Assembly (NCBI RefSeq): GCF_030929615.1
Contig: NZ_JAVFVU010000004.1
Location: 270,394-334,393 of the forward strand
Reading direction: 5' to 3'
DNA from: Dyadobacter sp. LHD-138
GTDB lineage: Bacteria > Bacteroidota > Bacteroidia > Cytophagales > Spirosomataceae
Length of the DNA: 64,000 nt
The notes below the pieces were generated by a model that was not told the DNA's origin, searched no databases, and saw only the letters and a program-made list of their open reading frames with translations. Positions 49,923 to 59,383 of this stretch are shown one piece after another; position 1 is the stretch's first letter, and the number at the start of each line of letters is the position of its first letter. A program made the translations under genes and the position numbers.

Positions 49923-50819
49923 TCAATCAAGGTTCAGATCTTTCTTCACCTCCATAACAAACGCTTCATCCACGTCAGCATAATGGGCAATTTCGGTAAT
50001 CGTAAATTTTTTAGCCGTCAATAAATTGGTCACAAATTGAAGCTCTTTTTTTTCTGCGCCCTCTTCCATGGCGAGCATATTTATCGTTTCAATAATTCCC
50101 ATAGCATGTCTGTTTCGTGTTAATATATCTACTTCTAACTCAAATTTACTATTTATTTCCTTATTTTCAATGTGGATAAAAGTCTTCAAAAAGAAGAGGA
50201 AACGCCTGATCTGCTCGTTGTTATACTTCCTGGTTTTAATTAGCGCACGTGCAATGGTTAACCGCTGTTCACCCAGTTCAATCTCTGGAATTTTGTTGAT
50301 CAACAGCGCTTTTTGTGCTGCCAAAACAATCAGGGCAAAAGGATTATCCATACTCAAAAGCTGCTCTTCACTGTAATCTAAAATATGAAATGCGTTGTAT
50401 TTGTACAGAATTTCGGTCCCGAGAAAACTTTTGTGAAAATAATCAGGTCGTTTTTGATTTTTACCGCCTGTAAAAACGGTCATCGCAACAATGTCGACTC
50501 CATAACGATCATAAATCCGATACCAATATTGAAACATTCGTGATGCGAAGTCATCCGTGCCTTCGCCCTGTATTTCGAGATGAATTAAAATCCATTCTTC
50601 CGTACCATTTTGCAAGTAGGTTTTTACAAGCATATCTGCGAAACGGCTGCCACCTTTCTTTTCAAGTTCAGGAAAAAGCTCGTGCAATTCCTTATCCATA
50701 AACTGAAACCCTCTCGCCAAATCAAATAACGCATCGGTGTTTTGGAAAAAGAACTGCAAAAGGTCAGGGAAAGCCTCCTCAAATGCGCTTTTCAATAAGA
50801 TGTCATTTTTTCTGCGCAT
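49923..50819 (-). CDS. Rpn-family recombination-promoting nuclease / PD-(D/E)XK transposase-like protein
   Basis: 298 residues. A PD-(D/E)xK-type core: SRFADMLVKTYLQNG, then ILIHLEIQGEGTDDFASRMFQYWYRIYDRYG (Asp, then Glu-x-Gln). The C-terminus is helical and charged (EEGAEKKELQFVTNLL), with a TEIAHYADVDEAFVMEVKK helix-turn-helix-like end typical of Rpn/YhgA proteins. Such genes are mobile and usually multicopy. Codon use looks similar to neighbours. It sits alone between two terminators. Confidence 0.85.
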   Translation of the reverse strand: MRRKNDILLKSAFEEAFPDLLQFFFQNTDALFDLARGFQFMDKELHELFPELEKKGGSRFADMLVKTYLQNGTEEWILIHLEIQGEGTDDFASRMFQYWYRIYDRYGVDIVAMTVFTGGKNQKRPDYFHKSFLGTEILYKYNAFHILDYSEEQLLSMDNPFALIVLAAQKALLINKIPEIELGEQRLTIARALIKTRKYNNEQIRRFLFFLKTFIHIENKEINSKFELEVDILTRNRHAMGIIETINMLAMEEGAEKKELQFVTNLLTAKKFTITEIAHYADVDEAFVMEVKKDLNLD

Positions 50820-51002
50820 AGGATGAGCCGGCTGATCATTTTTAATCCATCGTGTTTACCTATTACGTTGTTATCAGTTTTGGTCACCTAAACGTGCGGA
50901 TTTTAGTTACAGACTCAAAATGACAACCCCCTGAAATAGTCCGTTAAGACTCTTTCAAGGATTTGTTTATTCAGCGATCAGAAAAACAAGTTTCAGAAAA
51001 CA

Positions 51003-51842
51003 CTATTTAATCCCCAGCATCAGACTTGCGCCGCCAGCGTTGGTCGTTGGCAATACGCCGTTCCATTTAGAAACCCACTCCTGCTGGATAAGCAGCGGCG
51101 TCAGTGTTTTTTGACGTAACTGATTCGCTTCTGCCTCGGCTCTTGCTTTAATTAAAGTAGCTTTTGCCTGGCCTTCTGCTTTTGCAACCAGTACTTTTGC
51201 TTCGGCTTCCGCTTGTTTAGCCATATTTTCAGCCTTTAATCTGGCCTGAATAGAGGTGTTTTTTTCGTCGATCATTTGACGCAACGACGGTGGTGGGGTT
51301 ATGGCTGAGGTAAGTTGGTCATAGATAAATCCATCTTTGCCCAATGTTTTGGTCAGCACATTTTGCACACGGTCTTCGAACACCTCACGGTTTGACATCA
51401 CGCTGTCCGAGGTAAACGAGTTAGCAACAATACGGTAGGCATCATAAATTGTGTTTTTCATAAATCCCTGCTGGATTTCCCCCAAGGGTCGGCGATACTG
51501 ACGGTAAATCTGGGGGACCTTGTCGGGGTTGATATGATAATTCAATTTGGGGTCTACCTTAAATTCGGCAGCGTCCTTTGTGGTGATCACGAAAGAATCA
51601 TAATCCACACTTTGTGTAAAGGTTGGGAATTCTATGATTTTCGTCGTCCAGCTGTTGTACCAAACCCTTCCAGTCACCAATGTGATGTTGTCCACACCCT
51701 TATCCGTTCCGTATAGATTGATTTTAATGCCGACATTTCCCGCGTCAATATTTTCGAACGAGAAGGGCTGAACCAATAAGACAACTATCGCAGCAATAAA
51801 ACTTATAACGCCAATCGTAATTTTTCTAGTCATACTTATCAT
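51003..51842 (-). CDS. SPFH/prohibitin-like membrane protein
   Basis: 279 residues: N-terminal membrane helix (KITIGVISFIAAIVVLLV), an SPFH domain (IDAGNVGIKINLYG, FTQSVDYDSFVITTKDAAEF, IVANSFTSDSVMSN) and an Ala/Glu/Lys-rich coiled coil (MAKQAEAEAKVLVAKAEGQAKATLIKARAEAEAN), then PLLIQQEWVSKWNGVLP. Prohibitin-like proteins form ring scaffolds in the membrane and often control proteases. The start ATG overlaps the stop of the small membrane gene upstream (ATGA). Confidence 0.93.
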   Translation of the reverse strand: MISMTRKITIGVISFIAAIVVLLVQPFSFENIDAGNVGIKINLYGTDKGVDNITLVTGRVWYNSWTTKIIEFPTFTQSVDYDSFVITTKDAAEFKVDPKLNYHINPDKVPQIYRQYRRPLGEIQQGFMKNTIYDAYRIVANSFTSDSVMSNREVFEDRVQNVLTKTLGKDGFIYDQLTSAITPPPSLRQMIDEKNTSIQARLKAENMAKQAEAEAKVLVAKAEGQAKATLIKARAEAEANQLRQKTLTPLLIQQEWVSKWNGVLPTTNAGGASLMLGIK

Positions 51843-52015
51843 AGTTTGGATTTGAGAAAGGTGAATATTTCTTTTAACTCAATAATGAAAAAATAAAGTG
51901 ATGCACCCACAACGGCCAAACCTCCGAAAACCAACAGATCGGATTGAGAATTCACCAGTTGAAGTGAATAGGTAATTGCGGTAATGATTGCGATGATTTT
52001 AAGAATGTGTATCAT
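51839..52015 (-). CDS. 58-residue membrane protein coupled to the SPFH gene
   Basis: ATG at 52015-52013, TGA at 51841-51839; the stop overlaps the SPFH start as ATGA. Two hydrophobic segments (MIHILKIIAIITAITYSLQL and LLVFGGLAVVGASLYFFII) and a basic C-terminal tail (FLKSKL). Length and coupling suggest a small accessory subunit of the SPFH complex. Not recognised as a named family. Confidence 0.6.
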   Translation of the reverse strand: MIHILKIIAIITAITYSLQLVNSQSDLLVFGGLAVVGASLYFFIIELKEIFTFLKSKL

Positions 52016-52232
52016 GATTTTTGATGTTTGTTAAGTAAAGTAAGTGCCTGATAATTTAGGGAATATAATAAATTTTATAAGTGGTCCCCGGCGATGGTGA
52101 TGTGTTGCGGGACTCCACCAATGAATTATCAATCCGTTAAAAATGTAATGATTTTAAACCGTTAAATAGTAAATTACTGTCTGAAAGTATTGGTTTGAAA
52201 TATCTGTTCACAACAACTATCGATTGCGAAAA

Positions 52233-52460
52233 ATGAAAAGTACAGATTTGCCTTCTCCGAATGTTCCGCTGCTTTTTACCGGTCATGACGGAATACAGCA
52301 CAATGGATTTTATAACGGGCTTTTAAAGGTATTTGTTGAGCGTGTAGGGGATGAAACGTCCGGAGAAGTTGGAGTGACCTTTACGCTTGATAACATCCGG
52401 GAATGGGAATATCAGGACGATCAGGAAAGCTCAGATGCTGATATTTTGGAGATATTGTAG
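52233..52460 (+). CDS. small acidic hypothetical protein
   Basis: 75 residues from the ATG at 52233 (preferred over an upstream TTG). Reads MKSTDLPSPNVPLLFTGHDG, then GEVGVTFTLDNIREWEYQDD and an acidic end (ESSDADILEIL). No signal or membrane segment. Not recognised. Confidence 0.5.
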   Translation: MKSTDLPSPNVPLLFTGHDGIQHNGFYNGLLKVFVERVGDETSGEVGVTFTLDNIREWEYQDDQESSDADILEIL

Positions 52461-52639
52461 TTTTACTATTGTATAACTAACTTTTAATGAGTTGGTTCCA
52501 TTTTTTTTTGGGGCTGAATTTGAGAGAGATTGGCACACCTTTTTATCCATAGCATAAATTTTGCCATTGGATAATTTTAATACATTTAACGAGACAATTC
52601 GATTAACTTTAATTCTTAACGTTGAGTAGTGGTGTATAT

Positions 52640-52670
52640 AAGGATCCCGGATTTTCTGGGATCCTTTATT
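52640..52670. terminator. terminator between convergent genes
   Basis: AAGGATCCC (52640-52648) and GGGATCCTT (52658-52666), perfect 9-bp stem, 9-nt loop, followed by TATTTT on the plus strand. It separates the small rightward gene from the leftward gamma-glutamyltransferase gene. Confidence 0.65.
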
Positions 52671-52747
52671 TTGGTCGTTTAAGCGTACAAGTAGATTTTA
52701 AAAGGACTCTGTCGAGGCAGCGTTTACAGTTTCAGGATTACCGGATT

Positions 52748-54616
52748 TTACCAGCCAATGCCATAGTCTTCGCCGTGATTGCTGGAACCACCCCACATCG
52801 TCCCGTGAATCCAGTCGAAATAAATGGCATTGATGGGACCGCTCGTACGCGGCTGGTAGGAATTTTTATAACCCATTCGTGAAAGTTCTTTTCTTGTCCA
52901 ATCGGGCATGGCTTCGTTGAGAATCAATCCGCCTGGTTCTTTTTCATGTTCGCCAAAGCTCGCGTACATTTGCAATGTTTTAAAACTCGGCGCCTCGGTC
53001 GCTTCCTGAACTGTCATCCCGAATTCCACGATGTTCAAAAAGAATTGCAGCAATAACTGATCCTGTTCATCACCAGCCTGCTTGGCAAAAGAAAGAAATG
53101 GTTTTCCGTCTTTCAGAGCCAGGCTTGGCGTCAGCGTAACCCTCGGACGTTTACCCGGTTCAACCACATTGAACGGATTTTCCTTGGCATCCAAAACGAA
53201 TGACTGCATACGCTGACTTAGCCCGACACCGGTATTTCCGGCGATGCAGGCAGGTACCCAGCCGCCGCTTGGCGTGATGGATACCACCCAGCCCTCTTCA
53301 TCCGCAGCTTCAACAGAAGTCGTGCCGGCGGTGAACTCCTCCATGAACTTTTCATCCAATCCGTTTGAATTCCGCATGGAAACCTGCTTGGTACCCCAGG
53401 TTTTTATCTGATCTCGGTAAGGATTTGTTTTTCCCTCAAAAGGGTAGGGATCGCCTGGCAGCACCTTTGGGTCGTTTTTCTCCCAATCGATCTGCTTGAT
53501 TCTTTCCTTTGCATACTCTTTGGAAAGCAAACCTTTCATAGGTTCTTCGGGAGCAAATGCCGGGTCTCCGTAATAAAAGTCACGGTCTGCAAAGGCCAGA
53601 TTCATGGTTTGATACAGGGTATGCACGTAACGCGAGGAATTATAACCCATCCCCTTAAGGTCAAAATTTTCGAGCATATTCAATGCCTGCAGCATCACCG
53701 GACCCTGTGTCCATTGCTGCATTTTGTACACATCGATACCTTTGTAGTTGGTCATCAGGGGCTCTTCGATTTTTACCTTCCAATTAGCCAAATCCTGTTC
53801 AGTGATAAGTCCGCCCTGTTCCTGGCAGCCGCGTGCAATTTCTTTTGCGATGTCGCCCTTGTAAAAACGATCATAGGCGGCATGGATTGCTTCTTTCCTG
53901 GTTTTTCCTTTTTTTAATGCCTGTTCCTCGGTGTCTACCAGTTTTTGTAAAGTTGCCAAAAGGTCTTTTTGGACAAATACTTCACCGACATCCGGCGCTT
54001 CTCTTTTTTCGCCAGGATGTGGTAAAAAAACCTTTTTGGAATAGGGCCATTGTTTGATTTTATCCTTGCCTTTCTCAATGGAGTTGGCAGTTTGCGCTTC
54101 AATAGGGTAGCCCTCGGCCAGCTGCATGGCAGGTGCTAAAACCTGTTTCAGGCTCATGGTTCCATATTCGGCCAGCATGGTCATCAATCCGCCTGCAGTG
54201 CCGGGCGTTGTTGCAGCCAGCGGACCAAATTCCGGTGGGTATTTCATCCCTTTGTCTTTGAAAAAATCAGCGGTTGCTCCGGTTGGTGCAATCCCCATCG
54301 CATTCAGGGCGATCACTTTTTTTGTTTTTGGATTGTATATCAAAGCCTGAGTTTCTCCGCCCCAACTCAATACATCCCACATCGTGCAGGTAGCGGCCAG
54401 CATGGCGCAGGAAGCATCGATCGCGTTTCCGCCTTTGCTGAAAATCATAGCTCCCGCAGTAGCAGCCAACGGTTTTCCCGTGATAGCCATCCAGTGTTTT
54501 CCATGGAGCGGCGGTTTTTGGGTGGTGACAGGAAAGTTATTAAAGGCCTGACTCATTGATTTGTAGTGAATTCCGGCCAGGGCCAGCGAACAAACCAGAA
54601 CTTTTATTTTCATCAT
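52748..54616 (-). CDS. gamma-glutamyltransferase family protein, secreted
   Basis: 622 residues with a signal sequence (MKIKVLVCSLALAGIHYKSMSQ). Ntn-hydrolase of the GGT family: ATAGAMIFSKGGNAIDASCAMLAATC, ETQALIYNPKT, ATTPGTAGGLMTMLAEYG, and the autocleavage site near residue 430 in TAGTTSVEAADEEG, where a Thr becomes the nucleophile of the small subunit. The region after it (WVVSITPSGGWVPACIAGNTGVGLSQRM) is typical. GGTs transfer or hydrolyse gamma-glutamyl groups, e.g. from glutathione, in the periplasm; oxamate-type relatives make exact chemistry uncertain. Confidence 0.93.
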   Translation of the reverse strand: MMKIKVLVCSLALAGIHYKSMSQAFNNFPVTTQKPPLHGKHWMAITGKPLAATAGAMIFSKGGNAIDASCAMLAATCTMWDVLSWGGETQALIYNPKTKKVIALNAMGIAPTGATADFFKDKGMKYPPEFGPLAATTPGTAGGLMTMLAEYGTMSLKQVLAPAMQLAEGYPIEAQTANSIEKGKDKIKQWPYSKKVFLPHPGEKREAPDVGEVFVQKDLLATLQKLVDTEEQALKKGKTRKEAIHAAYDRFYKGDIAKEIARGCQEQGGLITEQDLANWKVKIEEPLMTNYKGIDVYKMQQWTQGPVMLQALNMLENFDLKGMGYNSSRYVHTLYQTMNLAFADRDFYYGDPAFAPEEPMKGLLSKEYAKERIKQIDWEKNDPKVLPGDPYPFEGKTNPYRDQIKTWGTKQVSMRNSNGLDEKFMEEFTAGTTSVEAADEEGWVVSITPSGGWVPACIAGNTGVGLSQRMQSFVLDAKENPFNVVEPGKRPRVTLTPSLALKDGKPFLSFAKQAGDEQDQLLLQFFLNIVEFGMTVQEATEAPSFKTLQMYASFGEHEKEPGGLILNEAMPDWTRKELSRMGYKNSYQPRTSGPINAIYFDWIHGTMWGGSSNHGEDYGIGW

Positions 54617-54918
54617 GCGGATAAATTTTTAAGATATTTCGGGGAAATGGTTGGGTGCGAAATAATGGAATGTCAACAGGCTATTTTTCTTTCTTAAATG
54701 TAGGTAAAAACTGGCAAATGGATATGCTTTGGTATAAGATTGGTGTGGGCTATCGTTAAAAGGTGCAGCCTTCTGAAATTATTTGGTGTATTTTATCGTG
54801 CGCCGTTTACGGGTTATAGCACAGGCATCGACCGGTAAAAGCAGTCGAGTCTGATACGAAAACAGGATACTACCGCTAAATGTCGTAACTTCTGAAAAAT
54901 AACAGAAAAAGGTAAATT
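54617..54918. other. intergenic, no gene seen
   Basis: About 300 bp between divergent genes. No promoter match, repeat or ORF stands out. Confidence 0.35.
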
Positions 54919-55137
54919 ATGAAAGTTAAGGTTACGACAAAGGAAGATTTACCGGAGCCAGGTGCTGTTGTGAAATTTAGAATAAAAAATACGCATCAAT
55001 GGCGACTGGGGTACAGGGACAGTGAAGGAAGCGACTTTATTGAAGAGCCCCGTGGCATCGTGTATCGCTATTCATGGAATCAGATTGATGAATATTTGCT
55101 GATAATAACACCGGAAGAAAATATTCAGCAGCACTGA
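54919..55137 (+). CDS. small hypothetical protein
   Basis: 72 residues: MKVKVTTKEDLPEPGAVVKF, RIKNTHQWRLGYRDSEGSD and an acidic tail. Beta-rich, perhaps a small barrel. No known family. It is followed within 100 bp by another small beta-rich gene. Confidence 0.55.
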   Translation: MKVKVTTKEDLPEPGAVVKFRIKNTHQWRLGYRDSEGSDFIEEPRGIVYRYSWNQIDEYLLIITPEENIQQH

Positions 55138-55203
55138 TTTCATAACCGGCAGGTCAGAGATCTGCTGGTTTGTTCTTTAGATACTTCCCGCCAATAATTT
55201 TCC

Positions 55204-55211
55204 TACCTTTG
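55204..55211 (+). promoter_or_regulatory. -7 box TACCTTTG before the 62-residue gene
   Basis: A full TAnnTTTG match 27 bp upstream of the ATG. No good -33 box at normal spacing. Confidence 0.3.
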
Positions 55212-55237
55212 GCGCCTGTATTTTATAAAAAGATCCT

Positions 55238-55426
55238 ATGCCAGTTCAAAAATTCAATGACCGCGTCCGTGTAAAAGTTAAAAACAGCTCCGATACCTGG
55301 ATGATTTTAGAGCATGAAAATATCAAAAAAGGGGCAACTGTTAAGTTTACCGGTAAGGTTAAATGCAGAAATGAAAAGACTGGTGAAATAAAATTTTTCA
55401 GTGAAAACGGGTGTGAACTTGCCTGA
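55238..55426 (+). CDS. small beta-rich hypothetical protein
   Basis: 62 residues: RVRVKVKNSSDTWMILEHENIKK, GATVKFTGKVKC, TGEIKFFSENG. Alternating strands and Lys-rich; it could be a small OB- or SH3-like nucleic-acid or protein-binding fold, but no motif decides. It ends 4 bp from the convergent TonB receptor stop. Confidence 0.55.
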   Translation: MPVQKFNDRVRVKVKNSSDTWMILEHENIKKGATVKFTGKVKCRNEKTGEIKFFSENGCELA

Positions 55427-55430
55427 TCAT

Positions 55431-57899
55431 TTAGTCCTTTCGTATACGGTCTCTTTCATCGGCAGAGCTGGAATTTGCAGTCTTCCGGTTTTTGATATTC
55501 CCGCCAAACGATCTGGAATAGGTTAATTTAAAAATAGGTGTTTTTCTGGATTCGGTATTAATCTGTACATGATTTTTAATATCGAAGGCTTCTTCAGTGA
55601 TTGTTCCGTAGCGGGTATTGATCTGAAAACTTTTCAGGATATCGGCTATTGATAACTGTAAACTTCCTGCGTTGTTTTTCAATTCTTTTTTAATGCCGCC
55701 ATTCAAAGTTCCAAATCCATCGATTTTTACTGAGCCATTGTAGGCCAGTGAATTGTACCAGCCGGAAATTTCTATGTCAAAGTTTTTGGGCAATTTGAAG
55801 GTCTGGCTAAAATTCAGTGAATAACCCAGATAAGTTTTTTCTACGGGTTTTCGGGTATGTTCAACTTTGAACTGACGCAGGCCGCCTGTAAAACCGTAAT
55901 TCATGTTCCACCAGTTATTTATGCTGACAGGTACACTGGTCTGAAAGGTCAGATTATTTTGATAAGCCAGATTTTGCGGTGAAATGTAAAGCAGGTTTCC
56001 GGCCGGTCTTTCAGTGATCTGATAACGAACAATCGGATTGTTATCTCTGCTGAATAGCAGTGAAAATGAATAACCCCGGTAGTTGTAGCCGGCTTTCAGG
56101 TTATGCGTAACGGTTGATTTCAATGTCGGGTTTCCGGTGTAAACAGCCGTGGGGTCGCTGTATGAGACGTATGAAGCAAGGTCGTTATAGGCAGGGCGGC
56201 TTATCCTTTTTGAATAAGACAACATTAGCTCTGAATTCTCATTCAACTTTTTCGAAAACAAAATATTGGGAAACAGTGTGCTGAGTTTTCGGTTTACAGT
56301 ATTTTCTGTCGTTTTCGGATCATTCATCCGGCTATGGGAATATTCATACCTAAGTCCGACGGATAGGTTAACCGACGGATTTAACTGAGAATTTAAAGAC
56401 GCATACAAGGCGGCAATGTTTTCCCTGATGTCGATGTGATTGGAAGTTTCTCCACGCCGGACCCACTGCCCGTCAATCAAACTTTCAATGCCTGAAAGAC
56501 TCCGCCCTTTCGTAAAGGTACCTTTGAGACCAGCTTCCAGCGTCAGTTTTTTATTGATTTTTTTAACGTAATCCATTTTCGCAACCCCAACCTGAATCGA
56601 TGTATTTGCAAACCCCTTTTGTCTTGGCGCGAAAAGGCTGTCGTTATTACCGGCCTTTGTTCCATTTGTGTTTTGCAAAAAACTCTCAATTTGTGAAGGA
56701 TTGTCGTTAGCAAAGTAGAGATAGTCTGTGTTTAGCGTCAGTTTTTCTCCCCCTTTCAGTTGCTGTTCCAGATAGGCTGAAGAAATCACATTTTTCCACC
56801 GGTTAACCCCGGATATCTGCGCCCGCAGCAGCAATAAGGAATCGGGAAAAAGAAGATATTCCGCATGGGTGAAATTGGAAGATGATGCATTGCTTTTATT
56901 GTAATTGACCGAAGCGCCAACGGAAATTTTTTGATTTAACCGGGAATCAAATCCAAGGGTTAGGCTGTGGCTGTTTTGCAGCACTTTGGCCGTATCCCAG
57001 GCTTTAACCGTCAAATCTCCGCCAAAAACCGGCATGTTTTGATCACTGACGATATACATGTCGCTGTATGTTCTATTTCTGGAAAACTGATAGGAGCCGT
57101 AAAGATCTGTTTTCTCGGAGTTACGAGAGAAATTAAGACTACCGGTTCCTTTTTCCGCTCTGCCATAACCGGCAGTCAGCGCCATACTTCCGTTTGTTCC
57201 GCGGGTGTTATTCTTTTTCATCACGATGTTGATCAAACCAGCACTGCCGTCCGCATCGTATCGGGATGGAGGCGTTGTCAGTAGTTCTATTTTTTCAATG
57301 TCGTTTGCACTCAGACCATCAAGCAAACCGACAAGCTGGGCCAGCGGCATTCGTATAATCTTACCGTTGATCATCACCATCACACCATCTTTTCCGTTTA
57401 GAGTGATACCGTTATTGCGGTGATCGATCATCACGCCCGGCGCCCTTTCCAGTACAGCGAGCGCGGAGCTTCCTTTTGTTAATACACTGTTTTCAATATT
57501 AATAACCGTCCCATCTGCACGCTGCTCAAACAGAGGTTTTTCTGAACGGACCAAAACTTCTCCCAATTGCTGTGCATTTTCCCTTACAATGCGTTTACCA
57601 AAATTTTTTACAGATTGGGAAACGCTTAATACGAACGTTTCAGAATACCAGGGCTGATAACCGATACTGCTAAAACGTAGCAGGTAATTTCCGTATGCTG
57701 CATGGCTAATGCTAAAATTCCCGAATTCATCGGTCAAAACACCTTTGGCCAATGTGGAGTCTTGATTGTTTAAAAGCAGGACATTGGCAAAAGGGATAGA
57801 TGTTCCGTTTGCCGTTATGAACGTTCCGGTAATTTGCGCATGGCTATTTTGCGTAAGAAAAAAGACCAGCAGACTTGCAAAAAAAAGCTTCATTGGCAT
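55431..57899 (-). CDS. TonB-dependent receptor-like outer-membrane protein
   Basis: 822 residues with signal peptide (MKLFFASLLVFFLTQNSHAQ). N-terminal carboxypeptidase-regulatory-like domain (ITGTFITANGTSIPFANVLLL), a plug (DGTVINIENSVLTKGSSALAVLERAPGV, NGITLNGKDGVMVMING, PPSRYDADGSAGLINIVMKK) and a 22-strand-type barrel with the family OMP_b-brl_3 pattern. C-terminus ends in a charged tail (SSADERDRIRKD) rather than a terminal aromatic. The substrate is unknown. Divergent from the second LytS/LytTR pair. Confidence 0.93.
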   Translation of the reverse strand: MPMKLFFASLLVFFLTQNSHAQITGTFITANGTSIPFANVLLLNNQDSTLAKGVLTDEFGNFSISHAAYGNYLLRFSSIGYQPWYSETFVLSVSQSVKNFGKRIVRENAQQLGEVLVRSEKPLFEQRADGTVINIENSVLTKGSSALAVLERAPGVMIDHRNNGITLNGKDGVMVMINGKIIRMPLAQLVGLLDGLSANDIEKIELLTTPPSRYDADGSAGLINIVMKKNNTRGTNGSMALTAGYGRAEKGTGSLNFSRNSEKTDLYGSYQFSRNRTYSDMYIVSDQNMPVFGGDLTVKAWDTAKVLQNSHSLTLGFDSRLNQKISVGASVNYNKSNASSSNFTHAEYLLFPDSLLLLRAQISGVNRWKNVISSAYLEQQLKGGEKLTLNTDYLYFANDNPSQIESFLQNTNGTKAGNNDSLFAPRQKGFANTSIQVGVAKMDYVKKINKKLTLEAGLKGTFTKGRSLSGIESLIDGQWVRRGETSNHIDIRENIAALYASLNSQLNPSVNLSVGLRYEYSHSRMNDPKTTENTVNRKLSTLFPNILFSKKLNENSELMLSYSKRISRPAYNDLASYVSYSDPTAVYTGNPTLKSTVTHNLKAGYNYRGYSFSLLFSRDNNPIVRYQITERPAGNLLYISPQNLAYQNNLTFQTSVPVSINNWWNMNYGFTGGLRQFKVEHTRKPVEKTYLGYSLNFSQTFKLPKNFDIEISGWYNSLAYNGSVKIDGFGTLNGGIKKELKNNAGSLQLSIADILKSFQINTRYGTITEEAFDIKNHVQINTESRKTPIFKLTYSRSFGGNIKNRKTANSSSADERDRIRKD

Positions 57900-57949
57900 T
57901 GTTTTTAGATGAGAAAAGAGTACAAAACCAGCTTATGGTCCTGATAGAA

Positions 57950-58066
57950 GTTTGACGTACAAAAAAACAGAGACTGGAAATGCCTGAGAAAGATGATTGC
58001 TAACCCGTTCAGTAAATTTGACGATTGACCGATATCGGGCTAAAATGCACGTAAGCGTTTGACGTA
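57950..58066. promoter_or_regulatory. repeated TTTGACG motifs between receptor and LytS/LytTR genes
   Basis: GTTTGACGTA at 57950-57959 and again at 58057-58066, and a third shorter copy TTTGACG at 58017-58023. The last two start 41 bp apart, four helical turns. They are candidate LytTR sites in the divergent control region and could link the receptor to the sensor pair. Confidence 0.3.
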
Positions 58067-58261
58067 ATGTAAGATTTGCCTGTTTGGCATCCGTAAGGCT
58101 CCGGTTGTCAATTATTTACGTCGTTTCATGTATTGGAGAAAAAGAACGGCCGCGAATTGACTATTTTGTGGAATCAAAGTATTTTAGATGAAGCAAACCA
58201 TGTTGAGGCTTGTCCGTAATTATTTTCGGTACGATACTGGTGTTTGATAAACAAATGATAA

Positions 58262-59383
58262 ATGGATCCATTGGCGGAAAGCGGCTACAAGCAGCACTGG
58301 TTTTTTAGATATAAACTTTACCAGATTCCTTTTTGGTGCGGTTATCAGTATTTGTGGTGGGTGATTGCGATGGGAAATCCCGCCAAAGCAGCGCACAGTA
58401 TCTTATTTACCAGTTTCTTCATAAAATTCCTTTTTTACCTTACTTTTCAAATTATCGCCGTTTGTTTCAATTTATACTATCTGATTCCGGTTTATCTGGA
58501 AAAGGGAAAGTATCTGGCGTACGGAATATATCTGACTTTGACGATCCTGGCGGCTTCCTGGCTAATCGTTCCCGGTTATTACTTAACGGCCTTTGCTGCC
58601 GGAAAAACCGCTCAGGAGTTTTACGGGACGATGAACTGTTTCTATTTTTTTATCAGTACTTCCTTTCCGTCAACGCTTGCCAGCATGACGCTGGCCATGA
58701 GCATTAAACTCACAAAAAATTGGGTGCAGACTGAAAGAAGACAGCAGTTGCTCGAAAAGGAGAAGCTGGAAACGGAGCTACGGTTTTTGAAATACCAGTT
58801 TAATCCGCATTTTCTTTTCAATAGTATTAATTCGATCTTTTTTCTGATCCATAAAAATCCGGATATGGCTTCCGATTCTCTTGCAAAATTTTCGGAACTG
58901 CTGCGACATCAGTTGTACGAAAGTAATGATCAGAAGATCGCGCTGAATAAAGAAGTAACCTATCTTGAAAATTTCATTGAACTGGAAAAGCTCCGGCAGA
59001 ATGACAACCTACATGTCACATTCGAAACGGATTATGCTTTGAACGGACATCTGGGCATTGCGCCTTTTATTCTGATGAATTTTGTTGAAAATGCATTCAA
59101 ACATGTTTCCAGACACGTCGATCAGCCAAACTGGATACGGATAAATCTGGAAGTGGAAAACCGAAGATTACACTTTTCGATTGCAAACAGTTCTTCGCCA
59201 AACGTTTCAAATGAAGTGATCCGTTATGGCGGTATCGGCATAAAAAATGTGCAACGGCGGCTGGATCTTATTTATCCAGGACAGCATGAATTGAAAATTG
59301 ACAATAACAGAAACAGTTTTGAAGTAGCGCTTCATGTCCAGCTGTCGGCGCTTGAAGCGCCTCATTTAAACCTTGTATCATGA
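58262..59383 (+). CDS. LytS/YehU-type sensor histidine kinase (second system)
   Basis: 373 residues. Several membrane helices in the first about 150 residues, coiled segment (EKEKLETELRFLKYQ), His box FNPHFLFNSINSIFF with His183, N box LMNFVENAFKHV and G box YGGIGIKNVQRRL. No periplasmic domain. It is coupled to the regulator that follows: its TGA overlaps the ATG of the next gene. Confidence 0.93.
   Translation: MDPLAESGYKQHWFFRYKLYQIPFWCGYQYLWWVIAMGNPAKAAHSILFTSFFIKFLFYLTFQIIAVCFNLYYLIPVYLEKGKYLAYGIYLTLTILAASWLIVPGYYLTAFAAGKTAQEFYGTMNCFYFFISTSFPSTLASMTLAMSIKLTKNWVQTERRQQLLEKEKLETELRFLKYQFNPHFLFNSINSIFFLIHKNPDMASDSLAKFSELLRHQLYESNDQKIALNKEVTYLENFIELEKLRQNDNLHVTFETDYALNGHLGIAPFILMNFVENAFKHVSRHVDQPNWIRINLEVENRRLHFSIANSSSPNVSNEVIRYGGIGIKNVQRRLDLIYPGQHELKIDNNRNSFEVALHVQLSALEAPHLNLVS

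Noticed and set aside
49923..50819. Intact insertion sequence around the Rpn-like gene
   Set aside because: No flanking inverted repeats or target duplications were seen; terminators bound it on both sides.
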